A DNA stretch of 64,000 nt from assembly GCA_009912235.1 (NCBI GenBank), contig WNDS01000004.1, positions 248,001 to 312,000 of the forward strand, in the 5' to 3' direction. Below the pieces are notes generated by a model that made no database searches, was not told the DNA's origin, and worked only from the letters and a program-made list of their open reading frames with translations. Origin of the DNA: Stenotrophomonas maltophilia (GTDB lineage: Bacteria > Pseudomonadota > Gammaproteobacteria > Xanthomonadales > Xanthomonadaceae). Position numbers and translations under genes: made by a program. This document shows positions 52,195 to 61,312 of the stretch, piece by piece (positions within the stretch are counted from its first letter, which is position 1; each line of letters opens with the position of its first letter).

Positions 52195-54341
52195 GCGGAA
52201 TCTCCGGTACGCGGTGGGGCGGCATCGCTGCGACGTCCGCCGGTGGTGATGAACCGCCCCAGGCGGTGGAAGCCACGCAGGCTGGCCTTGAACACATCGC
52301 CGAACGAGCGCAGCAGGGTATCGCGGTCATGCCGGCCCCACAGCTGCACCCAGATGTCGGCACGGGCGAAGGTGCAGGTCACCAGCCAGCGCTCCTGCTC
52401 CAGGTCCAGTTCGCCGAACGGCAGGCTGATGCCGGAGGCATCGCGGTCGTGGCGGATGATGACCGGCAGCTGCTTGCTGCGGTTGCGGTTGCTCAGTTCG
52501 ATGTGGGCCAGGCTGCCGGGCTGCAGCGGCTCGGGCTCGTCCAGCCGCATGGCCATGCCGCCGGTGGAGAAGTTCAGCGTGCGGCACGGCAGCGCGCGGC
52601 CGTCCTCCAGGTGCAGTACGGCCGGCATCGACAGCGGCACGCGGTGCGAGCGGCGGATCTGCCGCTGCTCACCGGAGGTGGCGATGACCGCGCCGAGCAT
52701 GATGGTGTTGTACAGCGTCCAGCCCAGGTTCAACCAGATGGTGTTGCTCTGCCCATCGGTATCGGCCATGACCAGGCGCACGATGCCGATCACGATGCCG
52801 ATCACGTTCAACAGCAGCAGCACCAGGTAGGGCCGGGCGATCTGCGCATCGAAGTAGCTTTCCTTGACCAGGCCACCCTTGGCGGTGACGTTGAACTTGC
52901 CCAGCTTGGGGTTGATGACCGCCATCAGCGTCGGCCGCAGGATGTACCAGGCCAGCGTGGTCTCGTACACCTCGTTCCACAGCAGGTGGCGGTGGCGGCC
53001 CTGCACGCGCACGTTGGTCAGGTTGGCCTGCAGGATGTGCGGCAGCGCGTAGGCCAGGATCATCAGCGCCGAGGCGTGGATGACGTGCGCACCGAAGAAC
53101 AGGTAGGCCAGCGGCGCGGTGAGGAAGATGATGCGCGGCAACCCGTAGAAGAAGTGCAGCATGGCGTTAGTGTAGCAGATGCGCTGCACGAACTTCAGGC
53201 CGCGGGTCAGCATCGGGTTGTCCACGCGCAGGATCTGCGCCATGCCACGGGCCCAGCGGATGCGCTGGCCGACGTGCGCCGACAGGCTTTCGGTGGCCAG
53301 GCCGGCGGCCTGCGGAATGGGAATGTAGGCGCTGCGCCAACCGGCCTTGTGCAGGCGGATGGCGGTGTGCGCGTCTTCGGTCACCGTTTCCACCGCCACC
53401 ACGCCGATGGCTTCCAGCGGCGCGCGGCGCAGCACGGTGCACGAACCGCAGAAGAACGTGGCGTCCCACAGGTCGTTGCCGTCCTGCAGCAGGCCATAGA
53501 ACAGCTCGCCTTCGTTGGGCACCTTGCCGAACGTGCCCAGGTTGCGCTCGAACGGGTCGGCCGAGAAGAAATAGTGCGGGGTCTGCACCACGGCCAGCTT
53601 GGCGTCGGTGAGGAAGCCGCCCATGGACATCTGCAGGAACGAGCGGGTCGGGACGTGGTCGCAGTCGAACACGGCCACGAACTCGCCGTGGCTCTTCTTC
53701 AGCGCGGCATTGATGTTGCCGGCCTTGGCGTGGTTGTTGTTGGTGCGGGTGACGTAGTGCACGCCGACCTGTTCGCAGAAGTCGCGGAACTCGTCGCGGC
53801 GGCCGTCATCGAGCAGGTAGATGTTGAGCTTGTCGGCCGGCCAGTCCAGCACGGTGGCGGCCAGGATGGTGGTGCGCACCACCGACAGCGGTTCGTTGTA
53901 GGTGGGAATCAGCACGTCCACCGTGGGCCACTGCGCGCGGTCTTCCGGCAGCGGCACCGGTGCGCGGTTCAGTGGCCAGGCCACCTGGAAATAGCCCAGC
54001 ACCAGCATCAGGTAGGCGTAGATTTCCGCCGCCACCAGGCCGGCGCCCAGGGTCAGGTCGACCAGAGTGCCGAAGCCGAGCGTCTCGGTCAGCCGCCACC
54101 ACATGTAGCGGGTGGACATGACCAGCGATAGGCCCATCAGGATCAGTGGGATCAGCCGCCCTTCGCGGTTGCGCAGGCACAGCGCGATGGCGAACACCAC
54201 CGCCGAGAACAGCAGCTGGTGCACCACGTCCAGCGGCACGGTGGCCACGAAGGCCAGCAGCGCGATGGCACCGGCGACCAGCACGGCCAGGCCCAGGCGC
54301 GCAATGAAGGCGCTGCGCAGGGGTGTGGAGGGTGGGTTCAT
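52191..54341 (-). CDS. bcsA: Cellulose synthase catalytic subunit BcsA with PilZ domain
   Basis: GT2 processive synthase that makes and exports beta-1,4-glucan from UDP-glucose. 716 residues. Membrane helices at both sides of the GT core. Active-site motifs: TYNEP, DDGRRDEF, FDCDH (DxD), TED and QRIRW (QxxRW). The C-terminal PilZ domain has both c-di-GMP contacts, RRSHR (RxxxR) and NFSTGG (D/NxSxxG), so activation by c-di-GMP is expected. Coupled to bcsB. Intact. Confidence 0.96.
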   Translation of the reverse strand: MNPPSTPLRSAFIARLGLAVLVAGAIALLAFVATVPLDVVHQLLFSAVVFAIALCLRNREGRLIPLILMGLSLVMSTRYMWWRLTETLGFGTLVDLTLGAGLVAAEIYAYLMLVLGYFQVAWPLNRAPVPLPEDRAQWPTVDVLIPTYNEPLSVVRTTILAATVLDWPADKLNIYLLDDGRRDEFRDFCEQVGVHYVTRTNNNHAKAGNINAALKKSHGEFVAVFDCDHVPTRSFLQMSMGGFLTDAKLAVVQTPHYFFSADPFERNLGTFGKVPNEGELFYGLLQDGNDLWDATFFCGSCTVLRRAPLEAIGVVAVETVTEDAHTAIRLHKAGWRSAYIPIPQAAGLATESLSAHVGQRIRWARGMAQILRVDNPMLTRGLKFVQRICYTNAMLHFFYGLPRIIFLTAPLAYLFFGAHVIHASALMILAYALPHILQANLTNVRVQGRHRHLLWNEVYETTLAWYILRPTLMAVINPKLGKFNVTAKGGLVKESYFDAQIARPYLVLLLLNVIGIVIGIVRLVMADTDGQSNTIWLNLGWTLYNTIMLGAVIATSGEQRQIRRSHRVPLSMPAVLHLEDGRALPCRTLNFSTGGMAMRLDEPEPLQPGSLAHIELSNRNRSKQLPVIIRHDRDASGISLPFGELDLEQERWLVTCTFARADIWVQLWGRHDRDTLLRSFGDVFKASLRGFHRLGRFITTGGRRSDAAPPRTGDSA

Positions 54342-54441
54342 GCGGTGTCATCCCGGCCACGCCAGCGCGGCCCGTTGCGTGGTTGGGCTGCGGTCTGCCC
54401 TCTCCCCCATTGCTGGAAGGCAGGCCGCAGGTGGTTCCGGC

Positions 54442-54825
54442 TCAGCGTTGGCGCAGGCGCGCCAGTGGGCTCTGCCCGGCACCCTGCAGGGGCGCCTGGG
54501 CCAGCCACTGGAACAGCTGCTGCAGCGGTGTGGCACCGGCCGCCAGCGGGCGCGGCGGCACGGCGGCCTCGACCACCGGCACCGACGCTACGGCAGCCGG
54601 TGTCATCGCCGTGTCCAGTTCCCGCGCCGGGCCCGCGGCCGCAGCGGCGACCGGAACCGAGGCCGCCGGGACGGGCACTGCAGGAACCACGGCGCGCGGA
54701 GCCAGCGGCGGCGGCTCGCTGGCCGCGTCGTCGGAGAAATCGTAGTACTGCGGTGCCCCGGCACGGGCACCGAGTCGCTTGAACAGGCCGGCCACGTCAT
54801 CGTGGTTGGCAGAATCAACAGACAT
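54442..54825 (-). CDS. bcsP: Proline/alanine-rich cellulose operon protein (BcsR/BcsP-like)
   Basis: 127 residues from ATG 54825. The N-terminus DDVAGLFKRLGARAGAPQYY resembles the short BcsR/BcsP motif found at the head of proteobacterial bcs operons. The rest is a low-complexity Pro/Ala/Val linker and a short helix (TPLQQLFQWLAQAPLQ). BcsP-type proteins are thought to help position or activate the synthase; the detailed role here is inferred from context. 100 nt before bcsA. Confidence 0.65.
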   Translation of the reverse strand: MSVDSANHDDVAGLFKRLGARAGAPQYYDFSDDAASEPPPLAPRAVVPAVPVPAASVPVAAAAAGPARELDTAMTPAAVASVPVVEAAVPPRPLAAGATPLQQLFQWLAQAPLQGAGQSPLARLRQR

Positions 54826-54858
54826 GGGAAGACGCCTCGAAAAACAGGAACCGGCCAT

Positions 54859-55306
54859 TCAACTGACCCGGCGGAGGATGTAGCGGGACACGTCGGCCGT
54901 ACTACCCGGCCCCGGTTCCAGATCCAGCGAGGGCAGCATGCCCGCCTCGCGGAACCAGACCCGGTACACGCCCTCCAGGAAGGACGTGTTCCAACCGCCA
55001 TGACGCGCCAGCAGGGCCGCCAGCGGGGCCGCCAGATGTTCCAGCTGGACCTCGCTGCATGCACACGACCCCCCAGGCCAGGCTGGCCCAGACGGCATTG
55101 GCCGCGGTTTCCAGCGCGCCCAGCGAGTCGACCGCCGGCAGCCGGTGCGCACGGGCGAAACGCTCGCCGATACGCGCCATCAACCGGGCCAGGTCGGCCT
55201 CGGGCAAAGCGTCGGCGAACTCCTCGGCCATGGCCAGCACGAAGCCGCGCCACTGCGGGGAACAGCCCTGCAGCCGGTAGAGATCGAGCAATTCAGATGA
55301 ACTCAT
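54859..55306 (-). pseudogene. bcsD: Cellulose synthase subunit BcsD with one-base frameshift
   Basis: Periplasmic ring protein that aligns glucan chains in crystalline-cellulose producers. ATG 55306 begins MSSSELLDLYRLQGCSPQWR. The frame is good to ANAVWASLAWG, where a run of six G (minus strand, 55069-55074) has one base too many. In the other frame SCACSEVQLEHLAAPLAALL, WNTSFLEGVYRVWFREAG and SRYILRRVS follow, with a stop at 54859. Corrected length 148 residues, close to the family's about 155. First gene of the operon. Confidence 0.75.
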
Positions 55307-55508
55307 GCGGTCCCCAGACAATCTGGTCCAGGACGGGCTTTTCAGCCCCCCTCGTCCTGCCACCAGCCAAAAAGTGTGAACTACGCCTCACTTAATTGTG
55401 GCACATTCGAAAGCGGAATGGCGCACCTTCTTTCGCAACCCCACGGAATTACTGGTTTTTTTTAAACAAAACTGTCATTCCTGCGGGCGTGACGGCTTCC
55501 ACGGTACC
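55307..55508. promoter_or_regulatory. Upstream region of the cellulose operon
   Basis: About 200 nt between bcsD and the pncB 3' end, noticeably more AT-rich than its surroundings (runs of T and A at about 55450-55470). It should hold the bcs promoter. I cannot assign -35/-10 boxes with confidence. Confidence 0.4.
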
Positions 55509-56708
55509 TCATCCCGGGGTGTGAAGGTCGGCCTCGGCCGGCAGTTCGAACACCTGCCGCAGGTAGGCCAGGTAGCCGGGGTCGTCGCACATGCTCTTGC
55601 CGGGCGAGTCGCTCAGCTTGGCCGCCGGCTGGCCGTTGCAGCGGACCATCTTGATGACGATGTTCAGCGGCGTCGGGCCCAGATCGTTGGTCAGGTGGGT
55701 GCCCACGCCGAAGGCCACCTGGCAGCGCCCGCGGAAGTAGTCGAACAGGCGCATGACCTTTTCGATGTTGAGTCCGTCGCTGAACACCAGCACCTTGCTG
55801 CGGGCGTCCACGCGGCGCCGCTGGAAGTGGGCCAGCATGCGGTCGCCCCAGTCGAACGGGTCGCCCGAGTCATGCCGCACGCCGTCAAACAGCTTGCAGA
55901 AGTACATGTCGAAGTCGCGCAGGAAGGCATCCAGCCCGACCACGTCGGACAGCGCGATGCCCAGGTCGCCCCGGTATTCGCGGGCCCACGAATCCAGCGC
56001 GGCCACCTGCGAATCGCGCAGGCGCGGGCCCAGCGCCTGGAACGCCTGCAGGTATTCGTGGGCCATGGTGCCGTGCGGGGTCATGCCGTACAGGCGGGCG
56101 AAATGCACGTTGCTGGTGCCCACCAGCTGCGGGCCCAGCGCATCGCGCAGCAGCGGCAGCAGGCGTGCGTGCCAGTCGCGCGAGTAGCGGCGGCGGGTTC
56201 CGTAATCGGCAATGCGGCACTGCTCGAAGCCGGGCGTATCGCGCAGCAGCGCGGCCTTGGCCTGCAGCCGGCGCTCGCCCTCGGCGATGTCGGCAGTGCT
56301 GGTATTGCGGAACCAGACTTCGTTGATGATGGCCAGCAGCGGCACTTCGAACAGGATGGTGTGCAGCCAGGGACCGGTGATATCCAGTTCGATCTCGCCG
56401 GGCACCTTGTGCGATGCGCGCAGGTCGATGTACTTGCGGTCCAGGTGGAACAGGCCGAGGAAATCGGCGAAGTCCGGCTTCACGAAGCGCAGGCTGCGCA
56501 TGTAGTCCAGCTCGGCGTCGCTGAAACGCAGGCTGCACAGGTGGTCGATCTCCGCGCTGATCTCGTCGATGAAATCGGCCAGCGCGATGCCGGGGGTGCG
56601 GCACTTGAACCGGTACTGCACCTGCGCGCCGGGGTGCTGGTGCAGCACCGCCTGCATCATGGTGAACTTGTACAGGTCGGTGTCGAGCAGGGACTGGATG
56701 ATGGCCAT
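55509..56708 (-). CDS. pncB: Nicotinate phosphoribosyltransferase
   Basis: Salvages nicotinate to nicotinate mononucleotide for NAD synthesis, using PRPP and ATP. 399 residues. The start [20 protein letters not shown] is the family signature. [20 protein letters not shown] contains the phosphorylated His region, and [11 protein letters not shown] and [12 protein letters not shown] bind phosphate/PRPP. Intact. It is read in the same direction as the cellulose operon and precedes it. Confidence 0.96.
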   Translation of the reverse strand: MAIIQSLLDTDLYKFTMMQAVLHQHPGAQVQYRFKCRTPGIALADFIDEISAEIDHLCSLRFSDAELDYMRSLRFVKPDFADFLGLFHLDRKYIDLRASHKVPGEIELDITGPWLHTILFEVPLLAIINEVWFRNTSTADIAEGERRLQAKAALLRDTPGFEQCRIADYGTRRRYSRDWHARLLPLLRDALGPQLVGTSNVHFARLYGMTPHGTMAHEYLQAFQALGPRLRDSQVAALDSWAREYRGDLGIALSDVVGLDAFLRDFDMYFCKLFDGVRHDSGDPFDWGDRMLAHFQRRRVDARSKVLVFSDGLNIEKVMRLFDYFRGRCQVAFGVGTHLTNDLGPTPLNIVIKMVRCNGQPAAKLSDSPGKSMCDDPGYLAYLRQVFELPAEADLHTPG

Positions 56709-56780
56709 GGCGCAATTATGCGCCCGCCGGGGTGAACCGGTGAACGTCGTCGGGCCGGCCGACGCTTGCGCTGCTGCCGG

Positions 56781-57620
56781 TTACAGTGACTGGCGCAGCA
56801 GCCGTGGCACCTGCGCCAGCGCATGGGCCCAGATCGCGCCCCACACCGCGACCCGTACCGGCAGCCCGCGCTGGGCGGCCTCGAACTTGCGGAAGTAGCG
56901 CCACAGCCCGCGGTGCTTGTGCCATTCCACGAAGAACGGCCGCGAACGGCTGGACACCCCGCGCACGTGCACCACCTGCAGGTCGTTGGCGATGGCCACC
57001 GTACCGCCGGCCTGGCGCACGCGCCGGCACAGGTCCAGGTCTTCGGCGTGCAGGCGGTAGCCGGCGTCCCAGCCACCGAGGCGGTCGAACAGCGTGCGCG
57101 GCATCAGCAGCAGTGCACCGGACAGGGCCGGCACCACCTGCATCGCCTGCGTGGCATCGGCGGCAACCGCCAGCCGCGCGCCCTTGCCCGGCGAGCGCAG
57201 CATGGCGCCGAAATCCGGATCGCGGCGGCGCACCGCGGCATCGGCCACGCCCTGCTCATCCACCTGTTCGACGCCCAGCAGGCAGTCGCCCAGCGTGGCG
57301 GCACGGTCGCGCTGGGTGGCCAGCGTGGCCGGCTCCACCATCAGGTCGGGGTTGATGAAGGCCAGCCACGGGCTGACCGCATCGGCCACGCCCTGGTTGT
57401 TGGCCGCGGCAAAGCCGGGGTTGTCCGGGTTGGCGATGAAGCGCACGCGCGGATCGTGGCTGGCGTGGCGCTGGATGATCTCCAGCGTATCGTCGAGGGA
57501 ACCGTTGTCGACCACGCGGATTTCCGCCACGTCCTGCGCCTGGCGCAGCCGCGACAGGCACGCGTCGATGGTGCTGCCGCTCTGGAAGGTGACGACGATG
57601 GCGGCGATGGCTGGGTTCAC
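56781..57620 (-). CDS. GT2 family glycosyltransferase (rhamnosyltransferase-like)
   Basis: 279 residues. The GTG start (57618-57620) overlaps the upstream gene's stop. GT-A fold: AIVVTFQSGSTIDACLSRL, the DNGSLDDT motif, NPGFAAANNQGV, and FINPDLMVEP in place of a DxD. GGWDAGYRLHAEDLDLCRRV is the catalytic-base region typical of WbbL/rhamnosyltransferase-like enzymes. Probably acts on a surface polysaccharide or a lipid-linked glycan; the acceptor is unknown. Its pairing with the next gene suggests one operon. Confidence 0.85.
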   Translation of the reverse strand: MNPAIAAIVVTFQSGSTIDACLSRLRQAQDVAEIRVVDNGSLDDTLEIIQRHASHDPRVRFIANPDNPGFAAANNQGVADAVSPWLAFINPDLMVEPATLATQRDRAATLGDCLLGVEQVDEQGVADAAVRRRDPDFGAMLRSPGKGARLAVAADATQAMQVVPALSGALLLMPRTLFDRLGGWDAGYRLHAEDLDLCRRVRQAGGTVAIANDLQVVHVRGVSSRSRPFFVEWHKHRGLWRYFRKFEAAQRGLPVRVAVWGAIWAHALAQVPRLLRQSL

Positions 57621-58477
57621 GCAGAAGGCTCCGGCGGTGGTACGGTCGGTGCACGGAACAGATCGCCCTGTGCGCGCGGCATTATCGCCTGCTGCAGCCC
57701 GCGCTGCAGGTCGCCACGCAGGCCGTGCAGCGGGTCACGCATCAGGAAAACAGCCAGCCGTGGCGCCCAGCCCGGCCAGCGCGTGCCCAGCACGTCCAGG
57801 TCACCGTCGTGGGCCGCCGCTTCGCCGTCGCGGCAGACGAAGGCGTTTTCGCACAGCACGTTGCGCCAGCCCAGCCCGGCCATGCGCAGGCTCAGGTCGA
57901 TCAGCGCCGCGCTCCAGCCGCCATAGCTCTGTGCATCCAGGCCACCGGCACGCCGCCGCGCGCTGGCGCGTACCAGCACCGCGTGGGTGACCGCCGACGG
58001 CAGCTCCGGGTGCAGGGTGGGCAGCGCGGCGCAGGCATGGGCCAGCGCACTGCTGTCGGCCGGCGCCGGGTTGAGTTCGCCCAGCCGTGGCCAGGCGGTG
58101 ATTTCCCCGGCGTTGCACCACGGCGTGGCGGTAGCGATGGCGGCGTCGTGGGCGAAGCAGGCTTTCAGCTGCTGCAGCCAGCCCGGCGCCGGCACGCTGT
58201 CCGGGGCAAGCACGGCCACGTCCAGGCCATCGCAGGCGCGCAGCATTTCGTCGAGGTGGGCCACTTCGCCCAGCGGCCGGGCGCGGCGGGTGTATTCGGC
58301 CTGCAGCGGGGTATGGGCCAGCCAGTGTTCGATCACCGCCAGCGCGCGCGGCCCGGCCTGTGCATCGTCGGCCAGCCACACGGCGGTGCCGGCGGCGATA
58401 CCGGCATCCAGCGCGGCCAAGCAGCGGTCCAGCGCTGCGTCGTCCACGCCCAGCGGCAGCAACACGATCGCCCCCAT
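57617..58477 (-). CDS. Glycosyltransferase-like protein (partly degenerate GT2 fold)
   Basis: 286 residues from ATG 58477 (MGAIVLLPLGVDDAALDRCL). The fold looks GT-A like: AVWLADDAQAGPRALAVIEH, ACDGLDVAVLAPDSVPAPGW and later YGGWSAALIDLSLRMAGLGWRN. But the usual DDGS and DxD residues are weak or absent. It could be a partner or regulatory subunit of the downstream GT2 enzyme, to which it is coupled by a 4-nt overlap. Intact frame. Confidence 0.7.
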   Translation of the reverse strand: MGAIVLLPLGVDDAALDRCLAALDAGIAAGTAVWLADDAQAGPRALAVIEHWLAHTPLQAEYTRRARPLGEVAHLDEMLRACDGLDVAVLAPDSVPAPGWLQQLKACFAHDAAIATATPWCNAGEITAWPRLGELNPAPADSSALAHACAALPTLHPELPSAVTHAVLVRASARRRAGGLDAQSYGGWSAALIDLSLRMAGLGWRNVLCENAFVCRDGEAAAHDGDLDVLGTRWPGWAPRLAVFLMRDPLHGLRGDLQRGLQQAIMPRAQGDLFRAPTVPPPEPSA

Positions 58478-58507
58478 CGCACCTCCGTGGTTCCCGTTGC
58501 CCGAAGG

Positions 58508-58540
58508 GTAGCACCGGCCGGGTTGCACCCGGCACCTACA
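58508..58540. repeat. REP-type palindrome
   Basis: GTAGCACCGGCCGGGTTGCA with facing CCCGGCACCTAC. GTAG tips at both ends. Confidence 0.6.
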
Positions 58541-58610
58541 GAAGCTGAAGCGCAAGCAAGATCAACGGCAACGGCCGAAGCAACGGCAACAGCGGGCTGC
58601 TGGGGGATGG

Positions 58611-58708
58611 CGGGGTGGGTCCGGTGCCAGGGGACGCTGCAAGTACGTCCATGTAAGCTCGGTCGCCGCATCCATGCGGCTCACGTCCCTGCCGCCGGAC
58701 CCGCCCCG
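58611..58708. repeat. About 98-nt two-lobed hairpin element A
   Basis: Long outer arms (CGGGGTGGGTCCGGTGCCAG at 58611-58630 and its near-complement ending at 58708) enclose an inner hairpin GCCGCATCCATGCGGC (58665-58680) and a second, less regular lobe. Same architecture as the element at 58903. It lies in the 627-nt gap between gspD and the glycosyltransferases, which holds no gene I can support. Confidence 0.6.
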
Positions 58709-58789
58709 CCTTCGACAGTTGTCCGAGGCTTTCGTGGATGGCTTTGCAGTTCAATTGCAGAATCTGAAACGGAAAAAAATAATTCCTAT

Positions 58790-58830
58790 GGGGTCAGATC
58801 CGTTTTCCGCAGGGAAACGGATCTGACCCC
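58790..58830. repeat. Palindromic element, family copy 6
   Basis: GGGGTCAGATCCGTTT and AAACGGATCTGACCCC, perfect 16-bp arms around 9 nt; 41 bp as in the NRDE insertion. The inner stem has CCGTTT where other copies have CCCTTT, with the matching change in the opposite arm. Confidence 0.8.
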
Positions 58831-58857
58831 AGTTTCATTTCGATATATGACAGATTT

Positions 58858-58880
58858 GATCCACGCATGGCGTGGATCTA
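58858..58880. repeat. Short palindrome of the ATCCACG type
   Basis: GATCCACGC-ATG-GCGTGGATC, related to the hairpins at 35454 and 36604. Confidence 0.55.
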
Positions 58881-58902
58881 CAAAAGCCGCGGGAATCTGT
58901 CA

Positions 58903-59008
58903 GGGGTGGGGCGGTGTGGGTGGGCAGGACCGCAGGCGCCAGGGATGGCGCCTACGAGCCCCATGGATGGGTTTACGGCGTGTCCTGCCAGCCCACACCG
59001 CCCCGCCC
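58903..59008. repeat. About 106-nt two-lobed hairpin element B downstream of gspD
   Basis: Outer arms GGGGTGGGGCGGTGTGGGTG (58903-) and the near-complement ending CCGCCCCGCCC (59008). They enclose GGCGCCAGGGATGGCGCC (58935-58952) and CCCCATGGATGGG. About 100 nt after the gspD stop on the minus strand, so it may help end or protect the gsp transcript. Confidence 0.6.
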
Positions 59009-59104
59009 AACCCGCAGAAAGCCAGAGCTGCTTTGGCTTTGGCTCCATGCACTGGCTCTGGCTTCGGCGGGTGCCGGGCGCAGCCCGGCCTCCCCCACCC
59101 CCAC

Positions 59105-61303
59105 TTACCGCTTGCGCGGCTGCTGCAGGGGTTCCATCGCGCGGAAGCGCTGGCTGTACTCGTCGGTCAGCTGCCGCGCCTCGGCACCGTTGCGCACGAT
59201 CGTCGGGGTCAGCAGCATGATCACTTCCGAACGACGGCTGGTGCGCGACTTCTGCCCGAACAGCGCGCCCAGCACCGGAATCCGGCTCAGGCCCTGAATG
59301 CCGTTGCTGCCATCGGTGGCCGAATCGGTCATCAGGCCCGCCAGCATGATCGTGTCCCCGCTCTGCACCGCCGCCTCGGTGGCCAGCTTCTTGGTGGAAA
59401 TGCGCGGGTTGCAGTTCTGCTCCTGCGGATTGCAGTTGGCCGGCACGTCCGAGGCGCTGCTGACCTCCTGCACGATATCCAGGAACACCGTGCCATCGCG
59501 GGTCACGCGCGGGCGCACCTTCAGGATCACGCCGGTATCGATGTACTGCACCTGGCTGTAGGAACTGGTGCCCACCCCGGTGTTCACCGCGGTGGAGGTG
59601 ATCGGCACCTTGTCGCCCACGTTGAGCGTGGCCTCGGCGTTGTTGCGCACAAACACCGACGGGGTCTGCAGCAGGCACAGGTCGCTGACCTTGTCCAGCG
59701 CGCTGATCACCGCCGCGCCGTTGTGCCCGGTGAAGGCCCAGCCCAGGCCATCGCCGCCGGTGATTGCACCGGCGAACGTGCTCCACGAACCACCGGCGGC
59801 CGGCGGCAGCGTGGTGCCGGCCAGCGCGCCAGTCAGCGCCTCGCCGGCCACGGCATTGTCGAAGTACCAGTTCACGCCGTACTTCAGGTCACCGGTCAGC
59901 GCCACTTCGGCCACCTGCGCCTCGATGTGCACCTGCATCGGCATCACGTCCAGCTTCTCGATCACTTCGCGGATCGAACGCCAGGCCTGCGGGGTGGTAC
60001 GCACCAGCAGCGTATTAGTTTCCTCCACCGCCGACACGCCGACCCGGTCGCCCTCCACTTCCAGACTGACCGCGTAGTTGCCCGGCTGCCGCTGCGGCAG
60101 GTTGAAGGTGCCGTTGGGGTTACCGTTGTTGCTGCCGTTGGCACCGCTGCCCGGCGATGCACCGAAGCCGCCCATGTCGTTGCCGAAGCCACTGTCCATC
60201 TGCCCGGGCATCGCCCCCGGTGCCAGCGCGATCGGCGAGGCACTGCCGCCACGGCTGTTGGGGCTGGCGAAGGCTTCGCTGAGGCGTTCGGCCAGCTCAC
60301 GCGCCTTGATGTAGCGCAGTTCGTGCGAGAACAGCCGCGGCGCACCGCCGGCGGTGTCGATGCGGTCCAGCCACTGCTGGATCTGGTCCAGGTAGCGCAC
60401 CTGCGGCGTGATCACCAGCACGGCGTTGGCGTTTTCCAGCGGCAGGAAACGGAACATGCCGGCGCTGGGCGTCTTGCTCTCTTCGCCGAACACCTTTTCC
60501 AGGTCCTTGGCGACCTGTTCGGCCTTGCCCGAGGAGATCGGGAACACGCCCACCGACATGCCCGACAGCCAGTCCACGTCGAATATCTCGACAGTACGCA
60601 GGTAGTTTTCCAGTTCGCTGCGGGTGCCGCAGAGGGTGATGACGTTGCGCCCGCTGTCGACGTTGACGATGGCGTTGGGCCGCGCGTACGGCTCGAGCAC
60701 CTTCTTCATTTCAGCGGCGGAAATGTACTGCAGCGGCACCACGCGCACTTCGAAGCCACGTGCGCTGGAGGCCGGCGCGGTGCTGGGCGCAACGGTGCCG
60801 GCCAGCGCCTGGTCGGCGGCCACGATGTTGTAGCGCCCACCGCTGTAGACCATGCGGGCGTTGTTCCAGCCCAGCACCATTTCCAGCAGGTTCAGTGCCT
60901 GCGCCGGCGATACCGGCTTGGGCGTGGCCAGGGTGACCGTGCCCTGCACGCCAGGGGCGATGGCGTAGTTCTGCCCGAGCATGTCGCCGAGGATCGCCTT
61001 TACCACCGCATGCACCGACTCGCCTTCGAAGTTGAAGGTGACCTCACCGCTGCCGGCCGCGTGCAGTGTCGGTGCCGGCGCGCGTGCGGCTTCACGGTTG
61101 ATCATGGTGCCGCTGCCGCGGCGGATCACGGCCTGCGGCGAAGCGCCCGCTGCCGTACCACCGTCTGCGTTATCGGGCACGGTCTGCCCCGCCACCGGCG
61201 GTGCCTGCAGGTTGGCGGTGCGCCGCACATCGGGACGGGACACGGTGCTGCAGCCGACCAACAGCGCGAGGAGAAGGGACCACGGTAGGAAACGCAGGCT
61301 CAT
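59105..61303 (-). CDS. gspD: Type II secretion secretin GspD (XpsD-like)
   Basis: Outer-membrane secretin channel. 732 residues with a lipoprotein signal (LLLALLVGC, Cys 18), as known for XpsD. N-domains follow (VTFNFEGESVHAVVKAILGD; MKKVLEPYARPNAIVNVDSG), with a Gly/Asn/Ser-rich insert (FGASPGSGANGSNNGNPNGT). The secretin core has VPITSTAVNTGVGTSSYSQV and LAGLMTDSATDGSNGIQGLS. It is the last gene of the operon, 9 nt after gspN, the Xanthomonas xps order. Intact. Confidence 0.95.
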   Translation of the reverse strand: MSLRFLPWSLLLALLVGCSTVSRPDVRRTANLQAPPVAGQTVPDNADGGTAAGASPQAVIRRGSGTMINREAARAPAPTLHAAGSGEVTFNFEGESVHAVVKAILGDMLGQNYAIAPGVQGTVTLATPKPVSPAQALNLLEMVLGWNNARMVYSGGRYNIVAADQALAGTVAPSTAPASSARGFEVRVVPLQYISAAEMKKVLEPYARPNAIVNVDSGRNVITLCGTRSELENYLRTVEIFDVDWLSGMSVGVFPISSGKAEQVAKDLEKVFGEESKTPSAGMFRFLPLENANAVLVITPQVRYLDQIQQWLDRIDTAGGAPRLFSHELRYIKARELAERLSEAFASPNSRGGSASPIALAPGAMPGQMDSGFGNDMGGFGASPGSGANGSNNGNPNGTFNLPQRQPGNYAVSLEVEGDRVGVSAVEETNTLLVRTTPQAWRSIREVIEKLDVMPMQVHIEAQVAEVALTGDLKYGVNWYFDNAVAGEALTGALAGTTLPPAAGGSWSTFAGAITGGDGLGWAFTGHNGAAVISALDKVSDLCLLQTPSVFVRNNAEATLNVGDKVPITSTAVNTGVGTSSYSQVQYIDTGVILKVRPRVTRDGTVFLDIVQEVSSASDVPANCNPQEQNCNPRISTKKLATEAAVQSGDTIMLAGLMTDSATDGSNGIQGLSRIPVLGALFGQKSRTSRRSEVIMLLTPTIVRNGAEARQLTDEYSQRFRAMEPLQQPRKR

Positions 61304-61312
61304 GCTTTCACT

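Noticed and set aside
58536..58754. A 72-codon minus-strand frame between gspD and the glycosyltransferases
   Set aside because: It lies across hairpin element A and a repeat-rich stretch, with no ribosome binding site and unusual composition.
57725..61288. A 1187-codon plus-strand frame over the glycosyltransferase and gspD genes
   Set aside because: His/Arg/Gly-rich low-complexity translation antisense to conserved genes; no domain or ribosome binding site.
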